Positions 44,874 through 54,482 of a stretch of DNA of 64,000 nt are shown one piece after another. A model generated the notes under the pieces. That model was not told where the DNA came from, made no database searches, and saw only the letters and a list, made by a program, of their open reading frames with translations. This stretch comes from VRUE01 sp963703235 (GTDB lineage: Bacteria > Actinomycetota > Thermoleophilia > Solirubrobacterales > 70-9). The first letter of the stretch is position 1. Every line of letters starts with the position of its first letter. The position numbers and the translations under genes are program-made. The stretch lies in the NCBI GenBank assembly GCA_963703235.1, contig OY969802.1, positions 930,001-994,000 on the forward strand. Reading direction: 5' to 3'.

Positions 44874-47837
44874 CTATCGATTCCTCCCGTGCTTGCGGCG
44901 TTGCTGGCGCCGTTCGCGGCGGCGTTTGTTGCGCTCGCGGCGCTCGCTGGCGGCCGGGTCCACGGCGGGCGGTTCCCCGTTGGTCGAAGGATTGCTGCCG
45001 TCCCCGCTCGCCGGCGGCTCGGCGGTCGCGACGGCACCGGGGACCGGCCTCGTGTCCTGCTGAGCGGCAACCTCGTCCTCTTCGGGCTCCACCTTGGCGA
45101 CCGCGTCGTCGTCGGTCCTCGCCAGCTCCCCTTCGTCGACAAAGGCCGGCACGCTGCCGTCGGCGCTGGCGACCCGCTCCCGCCGCCGCATGAAGCCTGG
45201 CTCTCGTTCCTTCCAGGCGTTCAGCACCGGCGATGCGATGAAGATCGACGAGTAGGTTCCGGAGAAGATGCCGACCATCATCGCGAAGGCGAAGTCCTGC
45301 AGGGTGGCGCCGCCGAAGATCAGCAGCACGGTGACGAGGAAGACGGAGGAGAGGCCGGTGATCAGCGACCGGGTCAGAACCTCGCTCATCGAGCGGTTGA
45401 CGATCTGCGAGAAAGCGGCCCGCGGCATCCGCGGCACGTTCTCGCGGATGCGGTCGAAGACGATCACCGTGTCGTACAACGAGTAGCCGAGAATGGTGAG
45501 GAAGGCCGCCACGGTTCCGCTCGACACTTCTTTGCCGACGAGCGAGTAGACGCCTGCGGTGATCAGGACGTCGTGGGCAACCGCGATCAGGACCGGCACC
45601 GCGTACTTCGCTTCGAAGCGGAAAGCGACGTAGGCCGAGATCAGCAGCAGCGAGAAGATGATCGCCAGAATCGCGCTGCGGGCGATCTGTTCGCCGAAGG
45701 TCGGCCCAACGCTGGTGTTTTCGAAGCTGCCGGGCTGGATCCCGAACTCCGAGCCGATCGCGGCTTTGACCTCGCTCACCCCGCCCGGCTGCAGCTCCTC
45801 GGTCTGGATTTGGAAGCCGGTTCCGAAGCGATCGTTCTCGGTTTCCTGGATCTCGGCGTCCCCCAGCCCCTCGCCCTCCAGCGCGGTGCGAACGTTCTCG
45901 ACGGAAGCGCTGCGCTCGGGGGCGAAGTTGAGCCGCGTTCCGGACTCGAAGTCGATTCCGAAGTTGAGCTGGTTGGTGGCCAGCGAGAGAGCGCCAACGA
46001 CGAGGATCGCGCCGGAAAGGGAGAAGAACCAGCGGCTGGCGCCGATGAAGTTGAAGTGCCAGCGGACCCGTGAGTCGCCGGCCCCCATCAGCCGCGGCGA
46101 GCCGAGCAAACGGCGGCCGCTGACCCCGAGCAGGGCCTGGGTGAAGACGACGGCGGTGAACAGCGAGACGATCGTGCCGACGCCGAGGGTGAAGGCGAAC
46201 CCTTTGACGCCGGCGGTCGCCAGCACGAAGAGGATGAAGGCGGTCAGCAGGGTGATGACGTTGGCGTCGATGATCGTCGCGATCCCTTTTCGGTAGCCGA
46301 CCGCGATTGACGCGGAGAGGCTGCGCCCGGCGCGCACCTCCTCCTTGATCCGCTCGAAGATGACGATGTTGGAGTCCGCCGCGACGCCGATCGTCAGGAT
46401 CAGGCCGGCGATCCCCGGCAGGGTCATCGTGATCGGGATCAGCTTGATCAGGGCAAAGAAGACGACCGCGTAGACGGCCAGCCCGATCGTCGCCACCACG
46501 CCCAGCATCCGGTAGTAGAGGATCAGGAAGAGGATCACCAGCGCCAGCCCGATCAGGCCCGCTTTGAGGCCCTGGTCGAGCGCCTGTTCGCCGAGGGTCG
46601 CCGAGACCTCGGTCTGGCTGATCAGCTTCAGGTTGATCGGCAGGGCGCCGATCTGGAGGATCGTCGCCAGGTCCTGGGCGTCGGTGATGCTGTTGAAGCC
46701 GCCCGAGATCTGTGCCCCGTTGCGACCGTCGATCCCGTCCGGGTTCTCGGCGAAGTTGATCAGCGGCCGCGTTTTGACTTCGTTGTCGAGGACGACGGCG
46801 AAGCGCCCTGAGAGTTCTTCGGCCACTTCGCCGGACGCCTGGCCGAACGCCCTGGCCTGCCCGCGCAGGGCGATTCGCCGCGTCACCTCCTGGAAGGCCT
46901 CGCGCCCATCGTCGGTGAACTGGAAGGCGACGTTCGGCTGTTTGAGTTCGTCGAATTCCTGCTTCGGATCGGTGATGTCGGTTCCCGAGAGCGCCGGCCT
47001 GTCTCGCAGCGCGTACCAACCCGGTTCGGCGTCCTCGATGATCGAGCCTTCCTGGTCGGAGGGCAGCTCGGAGACGACCACCGTGCCCGGCGGCACGATG
47101 AGGACGACCGGGCATTCTTCGCTTTTGTCGTCGCAGTCCTCCTTGACGGCCCGTTTTTTGCCGGTCGCGGTGACGAAGAGGTCTTTGCGGGCGATCTCAG
47201 GTCCGGCGAGCAGCTTTTTGGTGCTCTCGCCCGAGAAGAGGTAGTAACGCGGCAGGTTGCTCGAGCAGTCGCTGCAGTCCGGTTCCGGTTTCTGTTCGGA
47301 GGCCAGTTTCACTGCCGCGTAGGCGTTCGGAAAGGCGCCGGAGATGATCAGCTGCTGGTTTTCGCGTTTCGCCGTGCTGCGGCCCGCCGCGGTCCATTCC
47401 TGGTTCGCTCCCGCGAGCGGTTCCGCCGGCGGTTCGCGGCCCGGATTGCCGCCGATCGCCTTCTCGCGGCCGATCAGGTTCGGTTCCCAGTCGTAGAAGT
47501 AGAGCTGGGCGGTAGTGCCGACCTGATCGATCGCGCGCTGGGCGTTGGTGACGTCGGGGAGGCTGACCGATATCTCCGTCGTGCCGAGGCGGGACACCTC
47601 GGGCTCGGAGACGCCGAGCTTGTCGATCCGCTCGCGGATGATGTCGATCGAGCGCTCGATGTCCTCGCCGCGCACCTCCGTCACCTGGCCGGTCGGGGTG
47701 CCCTGGTAGATCAGTTCGACCCCGCCCTTGAGATCGAGGCCGAGACGGGTCTCCTTTTTGGCGACGACCAGACCGGAGACGACGATCAGGCCGAGGACGA
47801 ACAACAGCACGAAGAGGTTGCCGCGCCGCCGTGCCAT
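44874..47837 (-). CDS. secDF: SecDF fusion protein translocase subunit
   Basis: Proton-driven accessory of the Sec pathway (987 residues). SecD part: first membrane helix at 8-26, LGLDLKGGVELIYQ at 32-45, periplasmic region to about 405, and five helices including GLILTIGVAADSNIVIFERIKEE near 465. SecF part starts near 590 (FNFIGASRWFF), with IDFESGTRLNF, and ends in five further helices. The charged tail of about 90 residues is Arg/Glu-rich. Two cysteine pairs sit in the SecD periplasmic loop. Actinobacteria mostly have separate secD and secF, so the fusion is a point of note. Confidence 0.94.
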   Translation of the reverse strand: MARRRGNLFVLLFVLGLIVVSGLVVAKKETRLGLDLKGGVELIYQGTPTGQVTEVRGEDIERSIDIIRERIDKLGVSEPEVSRLGTTEISVSLPDVTNAQRAIDQVGTTAQLYFYDWEPNLIGREKAIGGNPGREPPAEPLAGANQEWTAAGRSTAKRENQQLIISGAFPNAYAAVKLASEQKPEPDCSDCSSNLPRYYLFSGESTKKLLAGPEIARKDLFVTATGKKRAVKEDCDDKSEECPVVLIVPPGTVVVSELPSDQEGSIIEDAEPGWYALRDRPALSGTDITDPKQEFDELKQPNVAFQFTDDGREAFQEVTRRIALRGQARAFGQASGEVAEELSGRFAVVLDNEVKTRPLINFAENPDGIDGRNGAQISGGFNSITDAQDLATILQIGALPINLKLISQTEVSATLGEQALDQGLKAGLIGLALVILFLILYYRMLGVVATIGLAVYAVVFFALIKLIPITMTLPGIAGLILTIGVAADSNIVIFERIKEEVRAGRSLSASIAVGYRKGIATIIDANVITLLTAFILFVLATAGVKGFAFTLGVGTIVSLFTAVVFTQALLGVSGRRLLGSPRLMGAGDSRVRWHFNFIGASRWFFSLSGAILVVGALSLATNQLNFGIDFESGTRLNFAPERSASVENVRTALEGEGLGDAEIQETENDRFGTGFQIQTEELQPGGVSEVKAAIGSEFGIQPGSFENTSVGPTFGEQIARSAILAIIFSLLLISAYVAFRFEAKYAVPVLIAVAHDVLITAGVYSLVGKEVSSGTVAAFLTILGYSLYDTVIVFDRIRENVPRMPRAAFSQIVNRSMSEVLTRSLITGLSSVFLVTVLLIFGGATLQDFAFAMMVGIFSGTYSSIFIASPVLNAWKEREPGFMRRRERVASADGSVPAFVDEGELARTDDDAVAKVEPEEDEVAAQQDTRPVPGAVATAEPPASGDGSNPSTNGEPPAVDPAASERRERNKRRRERRQQRRKHGRNR

Positions 47838-47840
47838 CCC

Positions 47841-48323
47841 CTACCCCTCCGGCGTCAGGACGATCAGCAGCCCGCCGTCGTCGTCGTAGGCGGGAAAGAC
47901 GTCGGCGACCGCCTCGGCGGGGAGGTCGCCCTCGGCGTTGACCGAGACCTTCTTGCCGAGCGAGCGCACGCCCCACTCGAGCGATGTGGCAATCGGATCG
48001 GAGTCGCCGTTGGCGCCCGCGGCCTCCACCCCGTCGCTCTGCTGCAGCCAGCGCAGGCCGAGCACCTCACGCACCGGACGGCCGATCACGTCCTCGTCGG
48101 TGAGGCCGGTGAGCTCGAAGCTGCCGCGGCCGGCGTCGATCACCCGTGCCTGCTGGTCGCAGACGAAGAAAGCGGCGTTGGGGGCCGGGTAGTAGTCGTC
48201 GAGCAGCTCGAAGACGAAGCCGAATCCGCACTTCGAGCAGCCTTTCGGGCGCGCGCTGAAGCCGGCCGTCCGGTCGGCGCTCAGCTCCCTGTTGCCGCAG
48301 TTGGGACAGATGAAGAACGGCAT
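47841..48323 (-). CDS. Zinc-ribbon and PAS-domain protein
   Basis: 160 residues. CPNCG near 6-10 and CSKCG near 29-33 form a zinc ribbon; the rest is a PAS-like sensor domain (AAFFVCDQQARVIDAGRGSFELTGL, VIGRPVREVLGL). No output domain follows, so it probably signals by interaction. Located 3 bp upstream of secDF and downstream of ruvB on the same strand. Confidence 0.75.
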   Translation of the reverse strand: MPFFICPNCGNRELSADRTAGFSARPKGCSKCGFGFVFELLDDYYPAPNAAFFVCDQQARVIDAGRGSFELTGLTDEDVIGRPVREVLGLRWLQQSDGVEAAGANGDSDPIATSLEWGVRSLGKKVSVNAEGDLPAEAVADVFPAYDDDGGLLIVLTPEG

Positions 48324-48348
48324 GCTCCACAGGCTACTGAGAGTCTGC

Positions 48349-49422
48349 TCAAAACAGACTGCGCGCTTGCTCGGGGGCCTTGATCCCGAGGTGCTCGTAC
48401 GCCCGGGCCGTGAGGACGCGGCCCCGAGGGGTGCGCTTGAGGAGTCCCTCCTGCAGCAGGTAGGGCTCGAGAACGTCCTCGATCGTGTCCTGCTCCTCGC
48501 CGACGGCGACCGCCAGGGTCGAGAGACCGACGGGCCCGCCGCCGAACTTGACGGCGACGGTCTCCAGCAGGTTGCGGTCGCTGCGGTCGAGGCCGCCGGC
48601 GTCGACCTCGAGCATCGCCAGCCCCGCTGCCGCCACCTCGGCGTTCACCGGACCCCGGCCCTTGACCTGGGCGAAGTCCCTAACCCGCTTCAGGAGCCGG
48701 TTTGCGACCCGTGGGGTGCCACGCGAGCGCTCGGCGATCGCGCGCGCCCCGGCGACGTCGATCTCGACCCCGAGGATGCCCGCCGAGCGCTCGATGATCT
48801 CGGCCAGGTGTTCGGGGCTGTAGTGCTCGAGGCGATGGGAGACGCCGAAGCGGTCGCGCAGCGGCGTCGTCAGCAGGCCGGCCCTGGTCGTGGCGCCGAC
48901 CAGGGTGAACGGCGGCAGCGGCAGGGTCACCGTGCGCGCCCCCGCCCCCTGGCCGAGCACGACGGGCAGCTCGCCGTCCTCCATCGCCGGGTAGAGCGTC
49001 TCCTCGACCGCTCGGCCGAGGCGATGGATCTCGTCGACGAAGAAGACGCTGCCCGGCTCCAGCGCGGTGAGGAAGGAGGCGACGTCGGCCTTGCGCTCCA
49101 GCGCCGGGCCGGCGGTCTGGACCAGCGGCACCCCCATCTCGGCGGCGACGATGTGGGCGAGCGAGGTCTTGCCAAGGCCGGGTGGGCCGGCGAGCAGGAC
49201 GTGATCGAGCGGCTCGCCGCGCTGCTGCGCGGCCTCGATAAAGATCGAGAGCTGCTCGGTGACCTGCTCCTGGTTGATGAAGTCGCTCAACCGGGGCGGC
49301 CGCAGCGAGCGGTCCAGCTCCTCGTCGGGCACGTCGGCGCGAGCGTCGTGCACCCGCACCTCGGCGTCGACCGGCACCGGCTCCTCGTCGATGCCGGGAG
49401 TCCGTATCCGCTTCTCGCTCAC
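48349..49422 (-). CDS. ruvB: Holliday junction branch-migration ATPase RuvB
   Basis: AAA+ motor (357 residues from GTG 49422). Walker A LLAGPPGLGKTSLAH near 75-88, Walker B FFVDEIHRL near 125, sensor GATTRAGLLTTPLRDRFG near 170 and the winged helix with LLKRTPRGRVLT at the C-terminus. GTG start overlaps the ruvA stop by 4 bp. Confidence 0.97.
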   Translation of the reverse strand: MSEKRIRTPGIDEEPVPVDAEVRVHDARADVPDEELDRSLRPPRLSDFINQEQVTEQLSIFIEAAQQRGEPLDHVLLAGPPGLGKTSLAHIVAAEMGVPLVQTAGPALERKADVASFLTALEPGSVFFVDEIHRLGRAVEETLYPAMEDGELPVVLGQGAGARTVTLPLPPFTLVGATTRAGLLTTPLRDRFGVSHRLEHYSPEHLAEIIERSAGILGVEIDVAGARAIAERSRGTPRVANRLLKRVRDFAQVKGRGPVNAEVAAAGLAMLEVDAGGLDRSDRNLLETVAVKFGGGPVGLSTLAVAVGEEQDTIEDVLEPYLLQEGLLKRTPRGRVLTARAYEHLGIKAPEQARSLF

Positions 49423-50012
49423 GCGGCTCGACTCGTCCCAGCCCGGCGCAGCGCCGTCGCGATCAGCTCCTCGGCGTCGCCGCTGTCGATCCCGTCGAGC
49501 AGCTGCTCCGCCTCGAGCGGCGCGTAGCCGAGGTTGACGAGGCCGTCGCGGGCCAGCGCCCTCGCGTCGCCACCCTCGACGACGGCCGTCGCAATCTCTT
49601 CCTCGAGCGCCCCGGTCACCTTCTCGCGCAGCTCGACGATGATCCGCTCCGCCGTCCGTTTGCCGATCCCCGGCGCCGCCTGGAAGCGTTTGGCGTCGCC
49701 GGCGGCGATCGCCCGCAGCAGCTCGCGCGCAGGTCCGCCGGAGAGCACCGCGATCGCGACTTTGGGGCCGACCCCGCTGACCGAGATCAGCTGGCCGAAC
49801 AGGTCGCGCTCCTCCTCGGAGGCGAAGCCGAAGAGGGCGAGCGAGTCCTCGCGCGAGACCAGCTCCGTATGCAGGAAGGCCTCGCGGCCGGTTGCCGGCA
49901 CCGCCTTCAGGGTTTCCGCCGAGACCGTCAGCCGGTAGCCGACGCCGCCGGCGTCGATCACGACATGGTCGGGCCGGCGCACCATCACCTCGCCGCGCAC
50001 CGCGGCGATCAT
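49419..50012 (-). CDS. ruvA: Holliday junction DNA-binding protein RuvA
   Basis: 197 residues from ATG 50012. N-terminal OB fold (MIAAVRGEVMVRRPDHVVI), two helix-hairpin-helix motifs (LISVSGVGPKVAIAVLSG and FQAAPGIGKRTAERIIVEL) and a C-terminal RuvB-binding domain with LGYAPLEAEQLL. Overlaps ruvC and ruvB by 4 bp each. Confidence 0.96.
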   Translation of the reverse strand: MIAAVRGEVMVRRPDHVVIDAGGVGYRLTVSAETLKAVPATGREAFLHTELVSREDSLALFGFASEEERDLFGQLISVSGVGPKVAIAVLSGGPARELLRAIAAGDAKRFQAAPGIGKRTAERIIVELREKVTGALEEEIATAVVEGGDARALARDGLVNLGYAPLEAEQLLDGIDSGDAEELIATALRRAGTSRAA

Positions 50013-50542
50013 CCCGCCACCCGCTCGCGCACCGGCGCGCCGGCTTCGGCCACCGCGATCGCCTCGCGGCGGCCGGCGCCGCCGCCGTGGCAGATCGCCA
50101 CGGCAAGCGCATCGGCGGCATGATCGGGCGTCGGTGGCTCGGGCAGCCCGAGCAGGGTCCCGACCATGCGCTGCACCTGCTTCTTGCCGGCGCCGCCGGA
50201 GCCGCAAACGGCCATCTTGATCGCCTGCGGCGTGTAAGCGAAGCAGGGAATCCCGCCCTGGGCGGAGGCCAGCATCGCCACCCCGCTCGCCCGCCCAACC
50301 GCCATCGCGGTCTGCACGTTCTTGCCGAAGTAGACATCCTCGATCGCCATCGCCTCCGGCTCGTGCCAGGCGATCAGCTCTGCCAGCGAGCCGTGGATCC
50401 GCTCCAGCCGGCGCTCCATCGGCATCTCGGCCGAGGTCTCGACGACGCCGCCGTCGAGCGCGACCATGTGGTTGCCCTCGACCCGAACGATGCCGAAGCC
50501 GAGGTTGGCGGCACCGGGGTCGATCCCCATCACGACTTGCAT
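50009..50542 (-). CDS. ruvC: Holliday junction resolvase RuvC
   Basis: 177 residues from ATG 50542. Catalytic acidic residues in VMGIDPGAANLGFG near 4-17, AIEDVYFGKN near 65-74 and DHAADALAVAICH near 140. First gene of ruvC-ruvA-ruvB. The sequence is the normal length and all catalytic residues are present. Confidence 0.96.
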   Translation of the reverse strand: MQVVMGIDPGAANLGFGIVRVEGNHMVALDGGVVETSAEMPMERRLERIHGSLAELIAWHEPEAMAIEDVYFGKNVQTAMAVGRASGVAMLASAQGGIPCFAYTPQAIKMAVCGSGGAGKKQVQRMVGTLLGLPEPPTPDHAADALAVAICHGGGAGRREAIAVAEAGAPVRERVAG

Positions 50543-50588
50543 GGGGATTGATTCTGGACCGGCCCTCGGATGCCTCCCGTCGGGGGAG

Positions 50589-51341
50589 CTACGCCGCGGC
50601 GAGCTTTTCCAGCACCTCGGCGGGAATGTCGAAGTTGGCATGGACCTCGTTGACGTCGTCCTGCTCTTCCAGCGCCTCGATCAGGTTGAGCAGGGACTTG
50701 GCCTCGTTCCCCTTGACCTCGACCGTGCTCTTCGGCTCGATCGCCACCTCGGCCGACTGCACCTCCACCCCGGCCGCCTCCAGCACCTCGCGGACCGCGC
50801 TGAGGTCGGTCGGCTCGCAGAGGACGCGCAGGGCATCGCCTTCGTCGCGCACGTCTTCGGCGCCGGCGTCGATCGCGACGATCAGGTCGTCCTCGCCGTA
50901 GCGGGCGGCGTCGATGGCGACGACGCCGCGCTTCTCGAAGATCCAGGCCACCGAGCCCGGCTCGCCGAGGTTGCCGTTGTGCTTGCTGAAGGCGTGGCGG
51001 ATCTCGGCGCTGGCGCGGTTTCGGTTGTCGGTCAGGGCGTCGACCAGGATCGCTGCGCCGCCCGGGCCGTAGCCCTCGAAGACGACCTGCTCGATCGCCG
51101 CCGCGTCGACGCCGACGCCGGCGCCCCGGTCGATCGCCCGCTGGATGTTGTCCTTCGGCATCGAGGCGTCCCGAGCCTTCTGGATCGCCACCGCGAGGGT
51201 CGGGTTGCCGTCGGGGTCGGCGCCGCCGTCGCGGGCGGCGACGGCGATCGCGCGCGCCAGCTTGGTGAAGAGCTTGCCGCGTTTGGCGTCAGCGGCGCCC
51301 TTCTTGTGTTTGATCGAAGCCCACTTCGAGTGACCGGACAT
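50589..51341 (-). CDS. YebC/PmpR-family protein (TACO1 type)
   Basis: 250 residues. MSGHSKWASIKHKKGAADAKRGKLF at the N-terminus in pieces and the FEGYGPGGAAILVDALTDNRNR signature near 93-113 define the family. Members act as regulators or help translation of difficult proline stretches. Located upstream of ruvC, the usual position. Its start is only 26 bp from a divergent membrane protein gene. Confidence 0.95.
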   Translation of the reverse strand: MSGHSKWASIKHKKGAADAKRGKLFTKLARAIAVAARDGGADPDGNPTLAVAIQKARDASMPKDNIQRAIDRGAGVGVDAAAIEQVVFEGYGPGGAAILVDALTDNRNRASAEIRHAFSKHNGNLGEPGSVAWIFEKRGVVAIDAARYGEDDLIVAIDAGAEDVRDEGDALRVLCEPTDLSAVREVLEAAGVEVQSAEVAIEPKSTVEVKGNEAKSLLNLIEALEEQDDVNEVHANFDIPAEVLEKLAAA

Positions 51342-51367
51342 CGTTTGCCATTCTATGGAGCGAGGGG

Positions 51368-51814
51368 ATGCGTCCAGAGACGGCTCCACATCTGCACGAG
51401 ACGAGCGTCGTCCGGGCGCTGGCGGCAAGCGTCGTCTTCCTGATCATGCTGGTGGCCGCGCTGGCGCTGTGGACGGCGATCCCGCTCGGCTGGATCTACA
51501 TCGGCTCCAAGGTCGCCGACACCCAGTTCCCGAGCCAGGGGCCCTACGCCATCGTCGCGGTCGGCATCCTGGTCACGATCGTCTTCGACGCCTGGCTGAT
51601 CGGCCGCCTCAACGGCCTCTACGTGCGCGTCACCGGCACCAACCGCCTGACGCCGATGCGCCCCACCTGGCTCAAGAGCATGCGCGACAGCACCGCTCCG
51701 GTCGGCACCACCACGGTGGTCGAGGCGGTGCTGATGGGCTCGGTGCTGCTCGCCTGCGCGGTCTTCGTCGCCTGGTTCTTCCTCCTGGCCGGGTCCCCGT
51801 TGCCCAACCGGTGA
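51368..51814 (+). CDS. Hypothetical membrane protein
   Basis: 148 residues with hydrophobic segments at about 15-40, 62-80 and 120-142. Charged loops between them hold RLNGLYVRVTGTNRL. Reminiscent of small actinobacterial membrane proteins of unknown function. Divergent from yebC with a 26-bp gap and convergent with the aminopeptidase gene. Confidence 0.7.
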   Translation: MRPETAPHLHETSVVRALAASVVFLIMLVAALALWTAIPLGWIYIGSKVADTQFPSQGPYAIVAVGILVTIVFDAWLIGRLNGLYVRVTGTNRLTPMRPTWLKSMRDSTAPVGTTTVVEAVLMGSVLLACAVFVAWFFLLAGSPLPNR

Positions 51815-51818
51815 CGAA

Positions 51819-51855
51819 GTCTGCGTTTGGCCCCTCACAGGGGCTCAACGCAGAC
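51819..51855. terminator. Bidirectional hairpin between convergent genes
   Basis: GTCTGCGTT...GCCCCT and AGGGGC...AACGCAGAC pair over about 15 of 17 positions around a 3-nt loop, midway between two convergent stop codons. No T-run follows, so termination efficiency is uncertain, but the position fits a shared terminator. Confidence 0.65.
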
Positions 51856-51873
51856 CGCACCGAGCGGAGCCGG

Positions 51874-52977
51874 TCAGACGATGAACTTGCCGTCTTCCTG
51901 CATCACCGTGCCGTCGACTTCGATCTTGCCGCCGAGGCGGAGGTCGCAGACGAGGTCGGTGTGGACGGCCGACTCGTTGACCCCGCCGGACTCGGGGTAG
52001 CTGCGGCCGACCGCCATGTGGACGGTGCCGCCGAGCTTCTCGTCGAGCAGCACCTCGCGGGTGCCGCGGTCGATCGCGTAGTTGGTGCCGATCCCAAGCT
52101 CGCCGAGGCGCCGCGCGCCGTCGTCGGTGTCGAGCAGCTCAACCAGGAACTCCTCGCCGCGCTCGGCGCTGGCGTCGACGACCCTGCCCGCCTCGAAGCG
52201 CAGCCGCACCCCGGCGACCTCGCGACCGCCGATCGTCGCCGGCAGGTGGAAGCTGACCTCGCCCTCGACCGAGTCCTCGACCGGGCCGGTGAAGAACTCG
52301 CCGTCGGGCATGTTGTGGCGGCCGTCGCAGGGGATGAACTTGCGGCCGGCGATGCCGAGCTTGACGTCGGTGCCCGGCGCCGTCACCCGCACCTCCTCGT
52401 GCCCCTCGATCCACTCCGCCAGCCGCTTGCACTCTGCCGAGGTCCGCTCCCAAGCCGTCAGCGGATCGCCGTCGGTAGCGAGGCAGGCGCCGTAGTAGAA
52501 GTCCTCGTAGTCGCCCAGGCTCATCTCCGCCTCGGCCGCGTAGGCGTTGGTCGGGAAGAGCGTGTAGCACCAGCGGAACTCGCCCCTGGCGCTGCGCTCC
52601 ATCGCCCGTCCGAGCAGCTCGCCCGTGGCGGCCTGGCGCCGGGTCTGGCGCTCCGGCGGCACCGCCGAGAGCTCGCGCGTGTTGGTGCTGGCGCCGACCG
52701 CGATGCGGACGTCGACGTTGTCGAGCAGCCATTCGGAGACCGGCGAGATCCAGTCGAGCTGGGCGTCCGAGGCGTGCTTGTAGAAGGTGACGGCCTGGCC
52801 GTCGATGGAGACGTTGAGGATCGGGTGCGCGCCGGCCTTCAGGACTTCCTCGTAGACCGCCAGCAGCAGCGGCTCGGCCGCGCTCTCGCCGTCGATCGAG
52901 ACGACCTCCCCCTGCTTGACCTCGGTCGAGTAGCCGACCAGGATCTTCGCCAGGCCTTCGACCCTCGGATCTCTCAC
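51874..52977 (-). CDS. M29-family aminopeptidase
   Basis: 367 residues from GTG 52977, which overlaps the pdxT stop. Leucyl aminopeptidase of the thermophilic M29 family. GEVVSIDGE, NMPDGEFFTGPVEDS (acidic metal ligands), the later LGELGIGTNY and the terminal GVNESAVHTDLVCDL with HxD ligand block match the family. Complete domain; substrate range unknown. Confidence 0.9.
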   Translation of the reverse strand: MRDPRVEGLAKILVGYSTEVKQGEVVSIDGESAAEPLLLAVYEEVLKAGAHPILNVSIDGQAVTFYKHASDAQLDWISPVSEWLLDNVDVRIAVGASTNTRELSAVPPERQTRRQAATGELLGRAMERSARGEFRWCYTLFPTNAYAAEAEMSLGDYEDFYYGACLATDGDPLTAWERTSAECKRLAEWIEGHEEVRVTAPGTDVKLGIAGRKFIPCDGRHNMPDGEFFTGPVEDSVEGEVSFHLPATIGGREVAGVRLRFEAGRVVDASAERGEEFLVELLDTDDGARRLGELGIGTNYAIDRGTREVLLDEKLGGTVHMAVGRSYPESGGVNESAVHTDLVCDLRLGGKIEVDGTVMQEDGKFIV

Positions 52978-53565
52978 GTCCCCGCCTCCTCGTGGGCGCG
53001 CTCCCGCGCACCGGTCGTCATTGCCATGAACAACGCGTGCAGACGCGAGTCGTCGGTCAGCTCGGGATGGAAGGCGCAGGCGAGGACGTTGCCTCCGCGC
53101 ACCGCCACCGGGTGCCCGTCGTAGCTGGCCAGCACGTCCACCTCGGGCCCGCAGCGCTCGACCCAAGGGGCGCGGATGAAGACGGCCCGCAGCGGCTCGT
53201 CGCCGATGCCCTCGACCTCGAGGTCGGTCTCGAAGCTCTGCAGCTGGCGGCCGAAGGCGTTGCGCCGCGCGGTCGCGTCGAGCAGGCCGAGGTGGGCGTC
53301 GTCGCAGACGATCAGGCCGGCGCAGGTGCCGAAGACGGTGCCGCCGCCCCGGCGATGAGCCTCGATCGCCTCCGCCAAGCCCGCCGACTCGATCCCCTTG
53401 AGGATCGTCGTGCTCTCGCCGCCGGGGATGACGAGGCCGTCGAGCCCGCGCAGAATCCTCCGGCACCCGCACCTCCCTCGCGTCGGCGCCCAGCTCGCGC
53501 AGCTTCTCGAGGTGCGCTTCGAACCCGCCCTGGATCGCCAGGACGCCAATGACCAGATCAGGCAC
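52974..53565 (-). pseudogene. pdxT: Pyridoxal 5'-phosphate synthase glutaminase subunit with one frameshift
   Basis: Supplies ammonia to PdxS. The first 40 residues (MPDLVIGVLAIQGGFEAHLEKLRELGADAREVRVPED in pieces) are in one frame, and the rest (GLVIPGGEST, GTCAGLIV with the nucleophilic cysteine, FHPELTDDSRLH with the catalytic His-Glu) in another. One extra base near 53452-53456, between VPED and LRGLDGL, explains the shift. Everything else is normal for a protein of about 196 residues, so an assembly error and a fresh mutation are both possible. Confidence 0.87.
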
Positions 53566-54454
53566 CGCGGTCCTGCAGCAGCGCGTCGGCGGCCGCCAGG
53601 TCGGCGATCTCGAGGCCGGCCATCGCCTCGCCGAGCCCGACCGAAGCCGCTGCCACCCGCTCCGGGTCTTCGAAGTGCGTCGTCGCCTCGACGATCGCCT
53701 TGGCCCGTCGCTCGGGGTCGGCGCTCTTGAAGATGCCGGAGCCGACGAAGTTGCCCTCGGCGCCGAGCTGCATCATCAGCGCCGCGTCGGCCGGGGTCGC
53801 GATGCCGCCGGCGCAGAACATCGGCACCGGCAGACGGCCCTTCTCGGCCACCTCGCGGACCACTTCCAGCGGCGCCCGGTGTTCCTTGGCGGCACCGGCC
53901 AGCTCCTCGGGTCCGAGCTGCGCCAGCCGCTTGATGCCGCCGACGATCTCGCGCATGTGGCGGACGGCCTCGACCACGTTGCCGGTCCCCGCCTCGCCCT
54001 TGGAGCGGATCATCGCCGCCCCCTCGCCGATCCGCCGCAACGCCTCGCCGAGGTTGGTGGCGCCGCAGACGAAGGGCACCTCGAAGGCGAGCTTGTCGAT
54101 GTGGTTGCGCTCGTCGGCTGGGGTCAGCACCTCCGACTCGTCGACGTAGTCGACCTCGAGCGCCTGCAGCACCTGCGCCTCGGCGAAGTGCCCGATCCGC
54201 GCCTTCGCCATCACCGGGATCGTCACCGCCTCCTGGATCCCCTTGATCATCGCCGGGTCGGACATGCGAGCGACACCTCCGTCGCGGCGAATATCCGCCG
54301 GAACCCGCTCCAGCGCCATCACCGCACAGGCCCCCGCCTCCTCGGCGATCCGTGCCTGCTCCGGCGTGACCACGTCCATGATCACGCCGCCTTTCAACAT
54401 CTCGGCCAGCCCGGTCTTCACGCGCCAAGTCGCTCGCTCGGTCATCGACGCCAT
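53558..54454 (-). CDS. pdxS: Pyridoxal 5'-phosphate synthase lyase subunit
   Basis: 298 residues. Builds PLP from ribose 5-phosphate, glyceraldehyde 3-phosphate and ammonia. GLAEMLKGGVIMDVV (Lys/Asp of the active site), AVMALERVPADIR, ARIGHFAEAQVL and the VPMFCAGGIATPADAALMM region are conserved. Overlaps pdxT by 8 bp. The 315-bp gap upstream has no gene but holds two family 1 elements. Confidence 0.96.
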   Translation of the reverse strand: MASMTERATWRVKTGLAEMLKGGVIMDVVTPEQARIAEEAGACAVMALERVPADIRRDGGVARMSDPAMIKGIQEAVTIPVMAKARIGHFAEAQVLQALEVDYVDESEVLTPADERNHIDKLAFEVPFVCGATNLGEALRRIGEGAAMIRSKGEAGTGNVVEAVRHMREIVGGIKRLAQLGPEELAGAAKEHRAPLEVVREVAEKGRLPVPMFCAGGIATPADAALMMQLGAEGNFVGSGIFKSADPERRAKAIVEATTHFEDPERVAAASVGLGEAMAGLEIADLAAADALLQDRGA

Positions 54455-54482
54455 CTTACGTGGCGGCGATCCCGTCAGGGCC

